64,000 bases of DNA, taken from assembly GCA_025928515.1 (NCBI GenBank), contig JAICJI010000001.1:36522-100521 (forward strand), read 5' to 3'. The position numbers and the translations under genes are program-made. Positions 9,047 through 18,766 of the stretch are shown here, piece after piece (position 1 is the stretch's first letter; each line of letters begins with the position of its first letter). This stretch comes from Thermoleophilia bacterium. Lineage in GTDB: Bacteria > Actinomycetota > Thermoleophilia > Gaiellales > Gaiellaceae. The notes below the pieces were generated by a model. The model did no database searches. It was not told the DNA's origin and worked only from the letters and a program-made list of their open reading frames with translations.

Positions 9047-9226
9047 GCGGCGAGCCTAGCGCCGCGCGTCCGGACGCCGCGGTCTGAGGCGGCGAAAACA
9101 GCCACGACGACCAGCTACAACGCTCCAACGCGGAAGCGAGCGCCGGCGGTGGCCGCGTGGGACACGTCACGGTGCCTGACACCGGACCACGTCCGCAGCG
9201 GGCAGGCGAGCTCCTGCGATGCGGGG

Positions 9227-9454
9227 CTACTCGGGCGGTTGGTCGACGTCCGGGAACGTGCCCGGATGCGCCCGGCGTCGGTCGCGGGTCGTCCGCTTCT
9301 CGACGTCCTCGAGGCGCGGCTCGGACTCCTTGCGGCGGTCGGCTCCCTCGCGGCGGTCGACGATGACGGTCACGTTCGGGTTGTCCCTGTAGTAGTCGAC
9401 CATCTTGTCGTAGAGCTCGTCGGCGAGCTCGCGGGGAATGACGCAATAGATCAT
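9227..9454 (-). CDS. Hypothetical protein
   Basis: MIYCVIPRELADELYDKMVDYYRDNPNVTVIVDRREGADRRKE..., conserved-looking small protein. Confidence 0.65.
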   Translation of the reverse strand: MIYCVIPRELADELYDKMVDYYRDNPNVTVIVDRREGADRRKESEPRLEDVEKRTTRDRRRAHPGTFPDVDQPPE

Positions 9455-9517
9455 CGCCGTCTGATTGTAGGACGCAAATCGGCCGATACCGCTCGCGGAT
9501 GCGGGTATAAGGAGACA

Positions 9518-10567
9518 ATGTTGAGACGGCACCTCTGGTGGCTGGCCCCGCTGGCCGGTGCAGCCGTCGCCGGTGGGATCGTCGCGGCAGTCTCGCTCGG
9601 CGGCGGCTCATCCTCCACGAAGGCGCCGAAAACGGGTCAGGAAGGCCTCCGGCCCGCCGCCTCGGTGCTCGCATTCCAGCGCGCGATCACGGCCGTCGTG
9701 CACGAGCTCTCGCCCTCCGTCGTCCAGATCCAGGACCCGTCAGGGCTCGGCTCCGGGATCGTCTTCGACTCGAACGGCGACATCGTCACGAACAACCACG
9801 TCGTCGGCGGCAGCGACAGCGGCCCGTTCACGGTCACCGCCGGAGCCCACACCTACGGCGCCAAACTCGTCGGCCGGTTCGCGCCAGACGACCTGGCCGT
9901 CGTCCGCGTCTCGGGAGCGCACCTCTCCCCGGCCGCGTTCGCCGACTCGAGCAAGCTCGACGTCGGCGACTTCGCGATCGCCATCGGCAACCCGCTGGGG
10001 CTGCGTTCGAGCGTCACGGACGGGATCGTCAGCGCCTTCCGGCAGGGCGTCTCGGAAGGAAACGGCGTCGCGCTGCCGCTCATGATCCAGACGAGCGCCC
10101 CGATCAATCCCGGCAACTCCGGGGGCGCACTGGCCGACCTCCAGGGCCGCGTGATCGGGATCCCCACGCTTGCCGCGACCGATCCCGAGCTCGGCGGCTC
10201 GGCCGCGCCGGGAATCGGCTTCGCGATCCCGAGCAACCTCGTCAAGGACATCGCGACGCAGCTCATCCGCTTCGGCCATGTCGTCCACTCGCACCGCGCC
10301 TACCTCGGCGTCGAGATCGGCGACACGAACGGCTCGGGCGTCTACGTCCAGAGCGTCACCGCCGGCGGGCCCGCAGCGAAGGCCGGACTCGCATCGGGTG
10401 ACGTGATCCTCGCCGTCAACGGCCACTCCACGACCACGGTCGACGACCTGACGAGCGCTCTATCGGAGCTGAAGCCGGGCACGACCGTCAAGGTCGCGGT
10501 CGTGACGCAGCACGGCGCGCACAAGACGCTGCAGCTCACGCTCGGGACGTTCCCGGGCAGCAGCTAG
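9518..10567 (+). CDS. S1C (HtrA/DegP-like) trypsin-like serine protease with PDZ domain, membrane-anchored
   Basis: TNNHVVGG / DDLAVVRV / NPGNSGGAL triad; C-terminal PDZ GPAAKAGLASGDVILAVNG. Confidence 0.93.
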   Translation: MLRRHLWWLAPLAGAAVAGGIVAAVSLGGGSSSTKAPKTGQEGLRPAASVLAFQRAITAVVHELSPSVVQIQDPSGLGSGIVFDSNGDIVTNNHVVGGSDSGPFTVTAGAHTYGAKLVGRFAPDDLAVVRVSGAHLSPAAFADSSKLDVGDFAIAIGNPLGLRSSVTDGIVSAFRQGVSEGNGVALPLMIQTSAPINPGNSGGALADLQGRVIGIPTLAATDPELGGSAAPGIGFAIPSNLVKDIATQLIRFGHVVHSHRAYLGVEIGDTNGSGVYVQSVTAGGPAAKAGLASGDVILAVNGHSTTTVDDLTSALSELKPGTTVKVAVVTQHGAHKTLQLTLGTFPGSS

Positions 10568-13500
10568 CGGATCCCCAACCGCGCCTCGAGCTCGTCGGCC
10601 AGCGCAACCTGTTCGGCGTCTGCCTCCCCCGACTTCTCGAGCAGGCGGATCGCCTTCACTCGCCACCAGGGCCCGTTCTCCCCGAGCAGAGCGAGCGCAC
10701 AACGTGCGTGGTCTGCTCCCTCGAGGCGGGCGCGAAGGAGAGCCTCGACCGCGCGCGCAAGCTGCGTCTCGAGGTGCAACGCGATGCGGTCGAGTGCTCG
10801 CCGGGCGCTCTCATCATCGCCGGCCGCGAGCCACGACTCCACGATCGTCTCGATCGACGCGAGCCAGCTCGGGCCGCCGTGACCGAGGTCGAACGACGGC
10901 AGCAGCCAGTCGACCTCGGGTACGAACGGCGCGTCGAGGCCAGCCTCTGCAAGGCGGAGCTGGACGGCGGTGACCATCACCCGGGCAAAGGTCGAGTCAG
11001 AGGGGCCGGGCTCGCCCCATCGGGGAAAGCGCTGCCGCACCTCGGGGAACAGATCCTCGCGCCGCCTGGCCAGGGCGATGGGCGTGAGCACCGACCAGCT
11101 CCGGTAGGCGACCCGGATGAAGCCACGCTCCTCGCCGACGGCGATCGCCCGCAGGCCGTTCTCGAGCGCGTCGTCCCACCGACCCGCCGCGAGGCCCGCC
11201 TCGGCGAGCACGTAGTCGCACCACGCCGTCTGCTCGACGAGCCCGTGGGCTTCCGCCAGGGTCGCTGCAGGAGCGACCAGAGGCGGGACTGCGTCCGGGT
11301 CGTCGTCGACGCGGTCGCCTGCTTGGGCACGAAGCGCGTTGACGACGGTCGGCCAACGTCGCGCCCGCCGCGCCGCCCGTTCGAGCTCGGGCCAGCCGGG
11401 GTCGCTGTCGCCCCGCTCTGCACGAAGCGGCGTCGCCTGCTCCAGCACGGTGAGCTCCAGCTCGGCGTCGCCGAGCTCTCGCGCGATCTCGAGGGCGAGG
11501 TCGGAATCGCGGCCCGCCTCCTCATAGGCATCTCGCCCTCCGAGCGCCGCGTCGGCGCGCATCACGAGCAGGCGGACGGTGGCCGCGTCGCGCGGCTCGC
11601 CGAACTCGGCGACCAACCCGTCGGCGAGCTGCTCCTCCTCGGCGAATCGCACCTGCGCGAACAGGAGGCGCCCGAGGAGGAGGGCTGCCGACGACAGACC
11701 CTCTCGATCCGCGGCGGCGCGGTAGAGCTCGAGAGCCTCGCGCGCGTACAGCTCTGCCTCGGTCGCACCGGCGGTGTTGACCGCTGCCCGGGCAAGCCGC
11801 TCGAGCCTGCGTGCCCTGGCCAACGGCTCGCCGTCCGCGGTCAGCTCGAGCGCACGCTCTGCGAGCGTCCGCGCGCCCTCCCAGGCCGCGACGCCGGCGG
11901 CAGCGTCGGACGCCTGCTCGAACCACGCCGCCGCAAGCGCGCCGATCTCCGCGCGATCGCGGCCGCCGACCGCGCTTGCGAGCGCCGGCGCAGTCTCGAT
12001 CGCAGCCGCATAGTGGCGCGCGATCACCTCGGCGATCGCAGGTAGCGCCTCGGGCGGGCGGTCGGCGAGCCAGTCGGCGAAGTCGAGATGGAGCGTCGCG
12101 CGATCGGCCCGCGCCAGGCTCGCGTAGGCCGTGTCGCGAAGCAGTGCATGGCGGAAGCGGAGCGTCCGGCCGAGCGCCGTTTCCTCACGGCCGTCCCCGA
12201 CGAGCGCGCGCCGCTCGAGCACCGCGACCGCAACCGTCGCGTCCGGCACCGCGAGCGCCGGCAGCGCGTCGAGTGGGAACCGCCGCCCGGCGACCGACGC
12301 GTGCCGAGCAGCCGTGCGGGCGGACGGCGCGAGATCGTCCAGCTGGGCGGCGTAGATCGCCTGGACGGTCGGCGGCAGCCCCACCTCGTCCCGATCCGCA
12401 GCGAGGAGCCACCGGCCTCCGTCCGCTCGCGCGAGGACACCGGTACCGATCCAGGTGCGCAACAGCTCCTCGACGAACAGCGCGTTGCCACCCGAACGCT
12501 CGGCGATCCGTTCCACGAGCTGCGGAGCGAGCGCGTCGCCAACGAGCGCGTGGACCAGCGCACCCACGTCCGCCGCCGGCAGCGGCGCGAGGTGCAGCAG
12601 CTCCGCGGCGGCGCACCAGTCGGGCGCGCTCTCGAGCAGCGCGGGGCGTGCCGTTGCGACGACGAGCCGCTCGCGACCGGCTCCGACGGCGTACGCGAGG
12701 AAGGCGAGCACGTCGGGGGACGCCCAGTGGACGTCCTCCACGAGCCACGCTTGCGGCGCCGAGCCGGACAGCGCGTCCAACCCCTCGAGCCAGGCGGCGA
12801 AGAGCTGGTCGCGCTCCGTCGCTTCGGCCGGCGCGGCTCCGGCCGGCGCGACGACGGCCTCGAGCGACTCGCGCACGACCTCCGCTCTCGCTTCGCCGAT
12901 CCCCGCCGCACTGAGTCGCTCGGCAGCGTCCTCGAGCCCGGCCGAGCGCACGAGCTGGCCGACCGGCTCGAACGGCGAGAGCAGGTCGGGCCGGAGCTGC
13001 GCACGAAGGACGGCGCCGCACGCCTCTGCGAGCTCGGCGGCGAGTTCGGTGAGGAGCCTGCTCTTCCCCACTCCGGGCGGGGCGACCACGAGCTCGAGCC
13101 GCGTCGAGCCGAGGCCCGCGCGAAGCCTCCGAAGCTCGTCGTCGCGCCCGATCATCGGCGCCCGGAGGTCTCCCAGTGCGGCCTCACGCGACCGTTCCGC
13201 GCGGAACCCGACCACGCGCCAAGCGTGAACCGCCTCGGCCTTCCCTTTCAGCTCGAGCGGCCCGACAGCCTCCAGCTCGACCGCCTCGCCGACCGCGAGC
13301 GCCGTCACCTCGCCCACGACGACCGTGCCCGGCTCGGCCGCAGCCTGCAGGCGCGCCGCGACGTTGACGGTGTCGCCCGTCACCGGCCCGCGCTCGGCGG
13401 TCGCCTCGCCGTAGACGGCCTCGCCGCTCGCGATCCCCACCCTCAGGCGGAGCGTGCCCGGCTCGAGCGCGAGCTGCGCTCCCACCCGCTCGATCGCCGC

Positions 13501-13764
13501 CACGAGCGCAAGCCCTGCACCGACGGCGCGCTCCGCATCGTCGTCGCGGGCCGTCGGTGCGCCGAACACCGCCATTGCCGCGTCGCCGACGAACTTCTCC
13601 AGCAGCCCGCCGTGCCGGTCGACGGCGTCCCGGACCGCGTCGAAGTAGGCGTCCTGGACGATCGAGACGTCCTCTGCGTCGAGGCGCTCCGACAGCGAGG
13701 TGAAGCCGACGAGATCGGCGAAGAGGACGGTGACGATCCGCCGCTCGACGGCGCGAGTGCTCAC
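10564..13764 (-). CDS. Adenylate/guanylate cyclase domain + AAA ATPase + TPR-like regulator
   Basis: VTVLFADLVGFTSLSERLDAEDV...FVGDAAMAVFGAP; APPGVGKSRLLTELA Walker A; 1066 aa. Confidence 0.9.
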   Translation of the reverse strand: MSTRAVERRIVTVLFADLVGFTSLSERLDAEDVSIVQDAYFDAVRDAVDRHGGLLEKFVGDAAMAVFGAPTARDDDAERAVGAGLALVAAIERVGAQLALEPGTLRLRVGIASGEAVYGEATAERGPVTGDTVNVAARLQAAAEPGTVVVGEVTALAVGEAVELEAVGPLELKGKAEAVHAWRVVGFRAERSREAALGDLRAPMIGRDDELRRLRAGLGSTRLELVVAPPGVGKSRLLTELAAELAEACGAVLRAQLRPDLLSPFEPVGQLVRSAGLEDAAERLSAAGIGEARAEVVRESLEAVVAPAGAAPAEATERDQLFAAWLEGLDALSGSAPQAWLVEDVHWASPDVLAFLAYAVGAGRERLVVATARPALLESAPDWCAAAELLHLAPLPAADVGALVHALVGDALAPQLVERIAERSGGNALFVEELLRTWIGTGVLARADGGRWLLAADRDEVGLPPTVQAIYAAQLDDLAPSARTAARHASVAGRRFPLDALPALAVPDATVAVAVLERRALVGDGREETALGRTLRFRHALLRDTAYASLARADRATLHLDFADWLADRPPEALPAIAEVIARHYAAAIETAPALASAVGGRDRAEIGALAAAWFEQASDAAAGVAAWEGARTLAERALELTADGEPLARARRLERLARAAVNTAGATEAELYAREALELYRAAADREGLSSAALLLGRLLFAQVRFAEEEQLADGLVAEFGEPRDAATVRLLVMRADAALGGRDAYEEAGRDSDLALEIARELGDAELELTVLEQATPLRAERGDSDPGWPELERAARRARRWPTVVNALRAQAGDRVDDDPDAVPPLVAPAATLAEAHGLVEQTAWCDYVLAEAGLAAGRWDDALENGLRAIAVGEERGFIRVAYRSWSVLTPIALARRREDLFPEVRQRFPRWGEPGPSDSTFARVMVTAVQLRLAEAGLDAPFVPEVDWLLPSFDLGHGGPSWLASIETIVESWLAAGDDESARRALDRIALHLETQLARAVEALLRARLEGADHARCALALLGENGPWWRVKAIRLLEKSGEADAEQVALADELEARLGIR

Positions 13765-13797
13765 GCGCGCGAGCCTAGTCCTCTTCTCGCGAGACTC

Positions 13798-14418
13798 CTA
13801 GATGCGAGCGATCGCCGGAACGAGCCTGCCCTCGTCCTCGACCTGCGCGTTCCAGTCCTTGTAGCCCTCTTCGAGCTCGTGCAGCTCGTGGCCGCGCCGC
13901 TCGAGCCGGACGGGCTGCGCGGACTCGGGGCTCACGCGGTACTGGTACCAGGAGAGCTCCCAGGCGACGGTCACGGCGAGCTCGCCGGACGTGCCCGACA
14001 GCGGGACGATGCTCACGTGCGGCTCGCCGAGGCTCTTGGCGATGCCGCCGACCGTGCGCCGGTAGGCGCTGCCGTTGAAGAGATCCGCAGCCTCGAGCAG
14101 CGCGACCTCTCCGTCGGAGAGCTTGCGCAGAATCGGCTCCTGCTGGGCCAGCGCGCCCTCTTCCGACGTGCGCGTGATGCCGAGGAAGTCGACGAGGTTG
14201 CGCTTGCGCCGCCGGCGGCGACCGCCCTCGAGCGTCGGCGTGGTCGGCGCGCCTTCCTTGAGCCAGCCCGCCTCGCTCGCGAGCTCCTGGCAGAGCGGGC
14301 AGACGTCGACGAGCTCGGCGCCCTCCGACGGCGCGAAGCTCACGGCGCGCTCGCCCATCAGCAGCGTCCGCTCACAGACGGCACACGTGTTGCTCGTGGC
14401 GATTTTCGTGACCCTCAT
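13798..14418 (-). CDS. Hypothetical protein with N-terminal CxxC...CxxC zinc-ribbon
   Basis: SNTCAVCERTLLMGERAV...VDVCPLCQELA. Confidence 0.7.
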   Translation of the reverse strand: MRVTKIATSNTCAVCERTLLMGERAVSFAPSEGAELVDVCPLCQELASEAGWLKEGAPTTPTLEGGRRRRRKRNLVDFLGITRTSEEGALAQQEPILRKLSDGEVALLEAADLFNGSAYRRTVGGIAKSLGEPHVSIVPLSGTSGELAVTVAWELSWYQYRVSPESAQPVRLERRGHELHELEEGYKDWNAQVEDEGRLVPAIARI

Positions 14419-14476
14419 CCGGCTTCCGAGTGTAGCCAGGCTTGCGCAAGACCCTCCAAAACGGATAGTGTCTCTT

Positions 14477-14503
14477 ACATGTGTCTTTCACATATAGATG
14501 TGT
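14477..14503 (+). promoter_or_regulatory. Triple ATGTG/CACAT inverted-repeat cluster at PadR gene start
   Basis: ATGTG-tcttt-CACAT-atag-ATGTG at 14479-14502. Confidence 0.5.
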
Positions 14504-14879
14504 GTTGAGAGGACCGCGCGCCCGGCGCCATCACGGCGGTCGCTGGCGAGTCCTCGCGCGCGTCGAGCGGTTCGCCGAACCGGCACTGTTGCTGCTCTTG
14601 CGGGAGCGCCCCGCCCACGGCTACGACCTGCTCGAGCGGCTGCCCGAGCTCACGGGCGAAGCCCGCGTGGAGATGGGGAATCTCTACCGCCTCCTGCGCG
14701 GGCTCGAGGAAGAGGAGCTCGTCTCGTCGGAATGGGACGCCTCCTCCCCCGGACCTGCGAAGCGCCGCTACGCGATCACACCGGCGGGCGAACGGCTGCT
14801 CGATCACTGGGCCGAGGCGCTGCGCCGCTCCCAGGAGCGGACCGCCCGCTTTCTCGCACGGTACGAGGAAAGGAGGTGA
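14502..14879 (+). CDS. PadR family transcriptional regulator
   Basis: LLLLLRERPAHGYDLLERL...VEMGNLYRLLRGLEEEELVSSEWD...AKRRYAITPAGERLL. Start codon uncertain. Confidence 0.85.
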   Translation: MLRGPRARRHHGGRWRVLARVERFAEPALLLLLRERPAHGYDLLERLPELTGEARVEMGNLYRLLRGLEEEELVSSEWDASSPGPAKRRYAITPAGERLLDHWAEALRRSQERTARFLARYEERR

Positions 14880-14881
14880 AC

Positions 14882-15073
14882 ATGCACCACAGCCACAGAC
14901 ATCACGGTCGGGGTCGTGGCCCGCGGATGTTCTTTCGCGGCCCGTTCCCGAGCCGGCAAGAGCTCGTCGAGCGCCTGGAATCGTTCCAGCGCGATCTCGA
15001 GCAGCAGCTTGCGGACGTGACGGACGTCCTCGCGCATCTGCGCGACGAAAGTCAGCCTCAGCAGCAGGTCTGA
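14882..15073 (+). CDS. Small His/Arg-rich N-terminus + coiled-coil protein
   Basis: MHHSHRHHGRGRGPRMFF...; strong SD AAAGGAGGTGA immediately upstream. Confidence 0.75.
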   Translation: MHHSHRHHGRGRGPRMFFRGPFPSRQELVERLESFQRDLEQQLADVTDVLAHLRDESQPQQQV

Positions 15074-15086
15074 CCTGAGCCGCGCG

Positions 15087-15114
15087 CGGCGGGCTGGCCG
15101 AGCAGTCAGCCCGC
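15087..15114. terminator. Hairpin terminator between convergent genes
   Basis: GGCGGGCTG...CAGCCCGCC, 9-bp stem. Confidence 0.55.
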
Positions 15115-16629
15115 CAGAGCGCCGGCCACGAACTCTTGGATCGCGGCCGTGAACGCGTGGCGGCTCTCCTCCCACGCGTAGAACATGTGCCCGCCCTCGA
15201 AATGGCGCACGGTCAAGCGCGCGGCGGTGTCCGGATCGAGCCGCATCAGGTTGCGGAGCCGGTCGCTCGCGTAATACGGCGTCGCCATGTCGTAGCGGCC
15301 GTGCGTGAGGAAGGCGCGCATGTGCGGGTTGAGTGCCATGCCGTAGCGGAACGAGTCGGTCGCGCCCTCGGGCGGCGCGAAGAAATGCCGCTGCGTGTCC
15401 TCCTTCCACGCCTGGTTCACCTCGAGGCTGAGCAGGCGGTATTCGCGGTCGGTGCGGACGCCGATCTCCGAGCGGAGCTGCCGGTTGACCGCCGCGGTGT
15501 ACGCAGGCGAGATCCCGGCGAGCGTCGGGTCCGGTGCCTCGTGGTCCGGCCGGTCCGGGAACGGGTCGGTCGAGGTGATCGAGACGTCGTAGTAGCCGAC
15601 GACCTTCTGCTTGTCGCGGAGCAGCTCGCGCGCGAAGACGATCGGTGAGACACGGCCCTCGGCGCGCGTCACGAGCTCGACAGGTAGGCCGAGCAGGTCG
15701 GCGAGCCGCGACAGCGTCCGCTCCCGTTCCGGCACGCCGAGCGAGGCGCCACGAATGAGGAATGTCGCGTAGTCACCGCTGGCGAACTCCTCAGCTCCGG
15801 CGAGCGCCTGGGCAAGCGGCGTCCCGGTCGGAAACGCGCGCGAGCGCCCGTGGAAGAACGCTCCGCCTGCCATCGTCGGCAGCTGGTCGACCCACTGCAC
15901 GACACCGTAGTCGTCGCCGGCGAGACCGCTCAGCTCGAGCGCCGGCGAGATGAGGATCGCGCCGTTGAGGCCGATGCCGGTGTCCTCCTGGAGCATCCGC
16001 ACGAGCCGGCCGACGCGGTAGCCACCGTAGCTCTCGCCCGCGATGAAGATCGGCGAGCTCCAGCGGTCGTTCTCCGACAGCCAGCGCGCCATGAACTCGC
16101 ACAGCGACTCGAGATCGCGCTTCTGGCCGAAGTACTCGTTCGGGTCCTGCTTCTCGTCCTCGCCCGGCTTCGACGCGCCGTCCGGCTTGTCCGCCGGGCC
16201 TCCACCGTTCTTCTCGGGCTCGATGATGCGGCTGAAGCCGGTGCCGACCGGGTCGACGAAGACGAGGTCGGCGAAGCCGAGCCATGACGACTCGTTCTGC
16301 ACGAGCTTCGGCGGCAGCGTCGGCAGCGTCCCGTTGACCGGGAACGCGACGCGTTGCGGGCCGACGGCGCCCATGTGGAGGTACGCCGACGACGCGCCGG
16401 GCCCTCCGTTGAATACGAACGCGACCGGCCGATTCTGGTCGCCGCCCTTGGCGAGGTACGAGACGGAGAAGATCTCGGCCGAGGGCTTCTCCTTCTTGCG
16501 CAGCACGAGCCATTTCGCCGTCGCGGTGTACTCGAGCGGCTTCGCCCCGCCGGTCCAGCGCTCGGTCGTCTCCGCCCCGGCAGGCGGCTCGTGATCGCGC
16601 TTCGGCTTCGTCTGCTCGTCCTCGGCCAC
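15106..16629 (-). CDS. S10 family serine carboxypeptidase-like peptidase
   Basis: FVFNGGPGASSAYLHMGAVGP, FVDPVGTGFS, IAGESYGGYRV, GRYDMATPY, GGHMFY. Confidence 0.9.
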   Translation of the reverse strand: MAEDEQTKPKRDHEPPAGAETTERWTGGAKPLEYTATAKWLVLRKKEKPSAEIFSVSYLAKGGDQNRPVAFVFNGGPGASSAYLHMGAVGPQRVAFPVNGTLPTLPPKLVQNESSWLGFADLVFVDPVGTGFSRIIEPEKNGGGPADKPDGASKPGEDEKQDPNEYFGQKRDLESLCEFMARWLSENDRWSSPIFIAGESYGGYRVGRLVRMLQEDTGIGLNGAILISPALELSGLAGDDYGVVQWVDQLPTMAGGAFFHGRSRAFPTGTPLAQALAGAEEFASGDYATFLIRGASLGVPERERTLSRLADLLGLPVELVTRAEGRVSPIVFARELLRDKQKVVGYYDVSITSTDPFPDRPDHEAPDPTLAGISPAYTAAVNRQLRSEIGVRTDREYRLLSLEVNQAWKEDTQRHFFAPPEGATDSFRYGMALNPHMRAFLTHGRYDMATPYYASDRLRNLMRLDPDTAARLTVRHFEGGHMFYAWEESRHAFTAAIQEFVAGALAG

Positions 16630-16640
16630 GAACGGGGAAG

Positions 16641-18701
16641 CTACACCTTCGCCTCTTCGCGCTCGCGCTTCGTCTGTTCGATGATCTTTTGCGCGACGTG
16701 CGTCGGCACTTCCTCGTAGCGGAGGAAGTGCATCGAGTAGTCGCCGCGGCCGCCCGTCATCGAGGTCAGCGCCTGCGAGTAGGTGAGGATCTCGGCCATC
16801 GGCACCTCGGCCTGGATCGTCGTCATACCGCCCGCGGGGGCCATCCCGTGCAGCCGGCCGCGTCGCGAGTTGAGGTCGCCGTTGACCGCGCCGACCGAGT
16901 CGTCGGGCACGGTGACCTCGAGCTCCATGATCGGCTCGAGCAGGACGGGCTCCGCCTTCTGGTACGCCTCCTTGAAGGCCATCGAGCCGGCGATCTTGAA
17001 CGCCATCTCCGAGGAGTCGACGTTGTGCTCCATCCCGTCGACGAGCACCACGCGCACGCCCTGGATCGGCGCGCCCGCGAGATCTCCGTGCTCCATCGCC
17101 TCGCGGACCCCCTTGTCCACGGCCGGCCGGTAGCTCTGCGAGATGACGCCGCCGACGATCTTGTCGACGAACTCGTAGCCCAGCTCGCCGTCCTCCGCGG
17201 GCAAGGGCTCGATCCGGATCGCGCAGTCGCCGAACTGGCCGCGACCGCCGGTCTGCTTCTTGTAGCGGTGGCGAGCGGTCGCCTCCTTGCGGATCGTCTC
17301 CTTGTACGGGACGCGTGGCGGATGGAGCTCGACGTCGACGTTGAAGCGGGACTTCAGGCGATCGACCGCCACCTCGACCTGCATCTGCGAGAGGCCGGAG
17401 AGGAGTTGCTCGCCGGTCTGCGGGTCGCGGCGGAGGAGCAGCGTCGGATCCTCCTCGTGGAGGCGCCGCAGGCCCGTCGCCATCTTCTCCTCGTCGCCTT
17501 TCGCCTGCGGCGTGACGGCGAAGCTCATGACGGGCTCGGGGAAGTCGATGTGCGGCGGCTCGACCGCGACCTCGTGGTCGACGAGCACGTCGCCCGTGAC
17601 GACATCCTTGAGCTTCGCCACCGCGCCGAGGTCGCCGATGCCGAGCGCCTCGACCGGCTCCGAGTCCTTGCCCTGCAGCAGGAGGACCTGGCCGAGCCGT
17701 TCCTTCGCGTGCGTGCGCGGGTCGACGAGCGTCGTGTCGCCCGAGACGGGGCCTGCGAGGACACGGAACAGGCTGATGCGACCGGTGAACGGGTCGGCGA
17801 TCGTCTTGAAGATGAAGACCGCCTGTTTCGCGTCGCCGAACTCGATCGTCGTGCCCTTCCTCGCCGGCGACGGGACGCCCTCGACGAGGAGGTCGAGCAG
17901 CGCCGTCGTGCCGAGGTTCTTCGTTGCGACGCCGCAGGCGACCGGATAGAGCTCGTCGCGCGTCACCGCCTGCTTGAGCGCCTGGGCAACCGCGTCCGGG
18001 TCGAGCTCCTCCCCCTCGAGGTAGCGGCCCATGAGCTCCTCGTCCGTCTCGACGACCGCGTCGAGGAGCTTTTCGCGGTGCTCCTGCACGAGATCCGTCA
18101 TGGAATCCGGAATCGGCTGCGGCCCGCCCTCGCGCCCACCCGACGGATCCATGTACGCGCACATATGGAGGAGGTCGACGACTCCCGTCAGCTCGTGCTC
18201 GGTGCCGATCGGCAGCTGGATCGCGACGCACCGGTCGGAGAGCTGCTGGCGCGCTGCCTCGAGCACGCGGTAGAAGTCGGCGCGCTCGCGGTCGAGCATG
18301 TTGACGAAGACGACCCGCGAGAGCTCCTGCTGCTCGGCGCGCTGCCAGACGCGCGAGGTGTTGACCTCGACCCCCATCACGCCGCTCATGACGACGAGCA
18401 CGCCCTCTACGACGCGCAGCGCTGCGTACGTGTCGGCCTGGAAGCCCGCGTCGCCCGGCGTGTCGACGAGATTGATCTTGCGGTCTTTCCACTCGAGGTG
18501 GCAGAGCGAGCCGGAAAGGGACATCGCCCGCCGCTGCTCGTGCTCTTCCCAGTCCGAGACCGTGGTCCCCTGCTCGACGCTGCCGAGCCTGTTCACCTTT
18601 CCCGCCTCGTAGAGCAGTGCCTCGACGATCGACGTCTTCCCGACTCCGCGGTGGCCGGCGACTGCGATGTTGCGGATCTTCGTAGGCTCGGTGGCAGGCA
18701 T
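16641..18701 (-). CDS. Elongation factor G-like translational GTPase
   Basis: AVAGHRGVGKTSIVEALLY, INLVDTPGDAGF, VFVNMLD; EF-G domains IV/V; 686 aa. Confidence 0.92.
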   Translation of the reverse strand: MPATEPTKIRNIAVAGHRGVGKTSIVEALLYEAGKVNRLGSVEQGTTVSDWEEHEQRRAMSLSGSLCHLEWKDRKINLVDTPGDAGFQADTYAALRVVEGVLVVMSGVMGVEVNTSRVWQRAEQQELSRVVFVNMLDRERADFYRVLEAARQQLSDRCVAIQLPIGTEHELTGVVDLLHMCAYMDPSGGREGGPQPIPDSMTDLVQEHREKLLDAVVETDEELMGRYLEGEELDPDAVAQALKQAVTRDELYPVACGVATKNLGTTALLDLLVEGVPSPARKGTTIEFGDAKQAVFIFKTIADPFTGRISLFRVLAGPVSGDTTLVDPRTHAKERLGQVLLLQGKDSEPVEALGIGDLGAVAKLKDVVTGDVLVDHEVAVEPPHIDFPEPVMSFAVTPQAKGDEEKMATGLRRLHEEDPTLLLRRDPQTGEQLLSGLSQMQVEVAVDRLKSRFNVDVELHPPRVPYKETIRKEATARHRYKKQTGGRGQFGDCAIRIEPLPAEDGELGYEFVDKIVGGVISQSYRPAVDKGVREAMEHGDLAGAPIQGVRVVLVDGMEHNVDSSEMAFKIAGSMAFKEAYQKAEPVLLEPIMELEVTVPDDSVGAVNGDLNSRRGRLHGMAPAGGMTTIQAEVPMAEILTYSQALTSMTGGRGDYSMHFLRYEEVPTHVAQKIIEQTKREREEAKV

Positions 18702-18766
18702 CGGGGACGTGTCCTCCTCGGTCGCTTCGAGCCAGCATCGTATCCCTGCCGAGCGCAGGGTTCGAG

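Noticed and set aside
7574-10567. 997-aa plus-strand ORF
   Set aside because: Only its last 350 aa (from 9518, HtrA) are real; the rest is antisense to ALDH and lacks protein-like composition.
12088-14508. 806-aa plus-strand ORF antisense to the cyclase regulator
   Set aside because: Shadow ORF with Arg/Asp/Glu-rich low-complexity; no motif.
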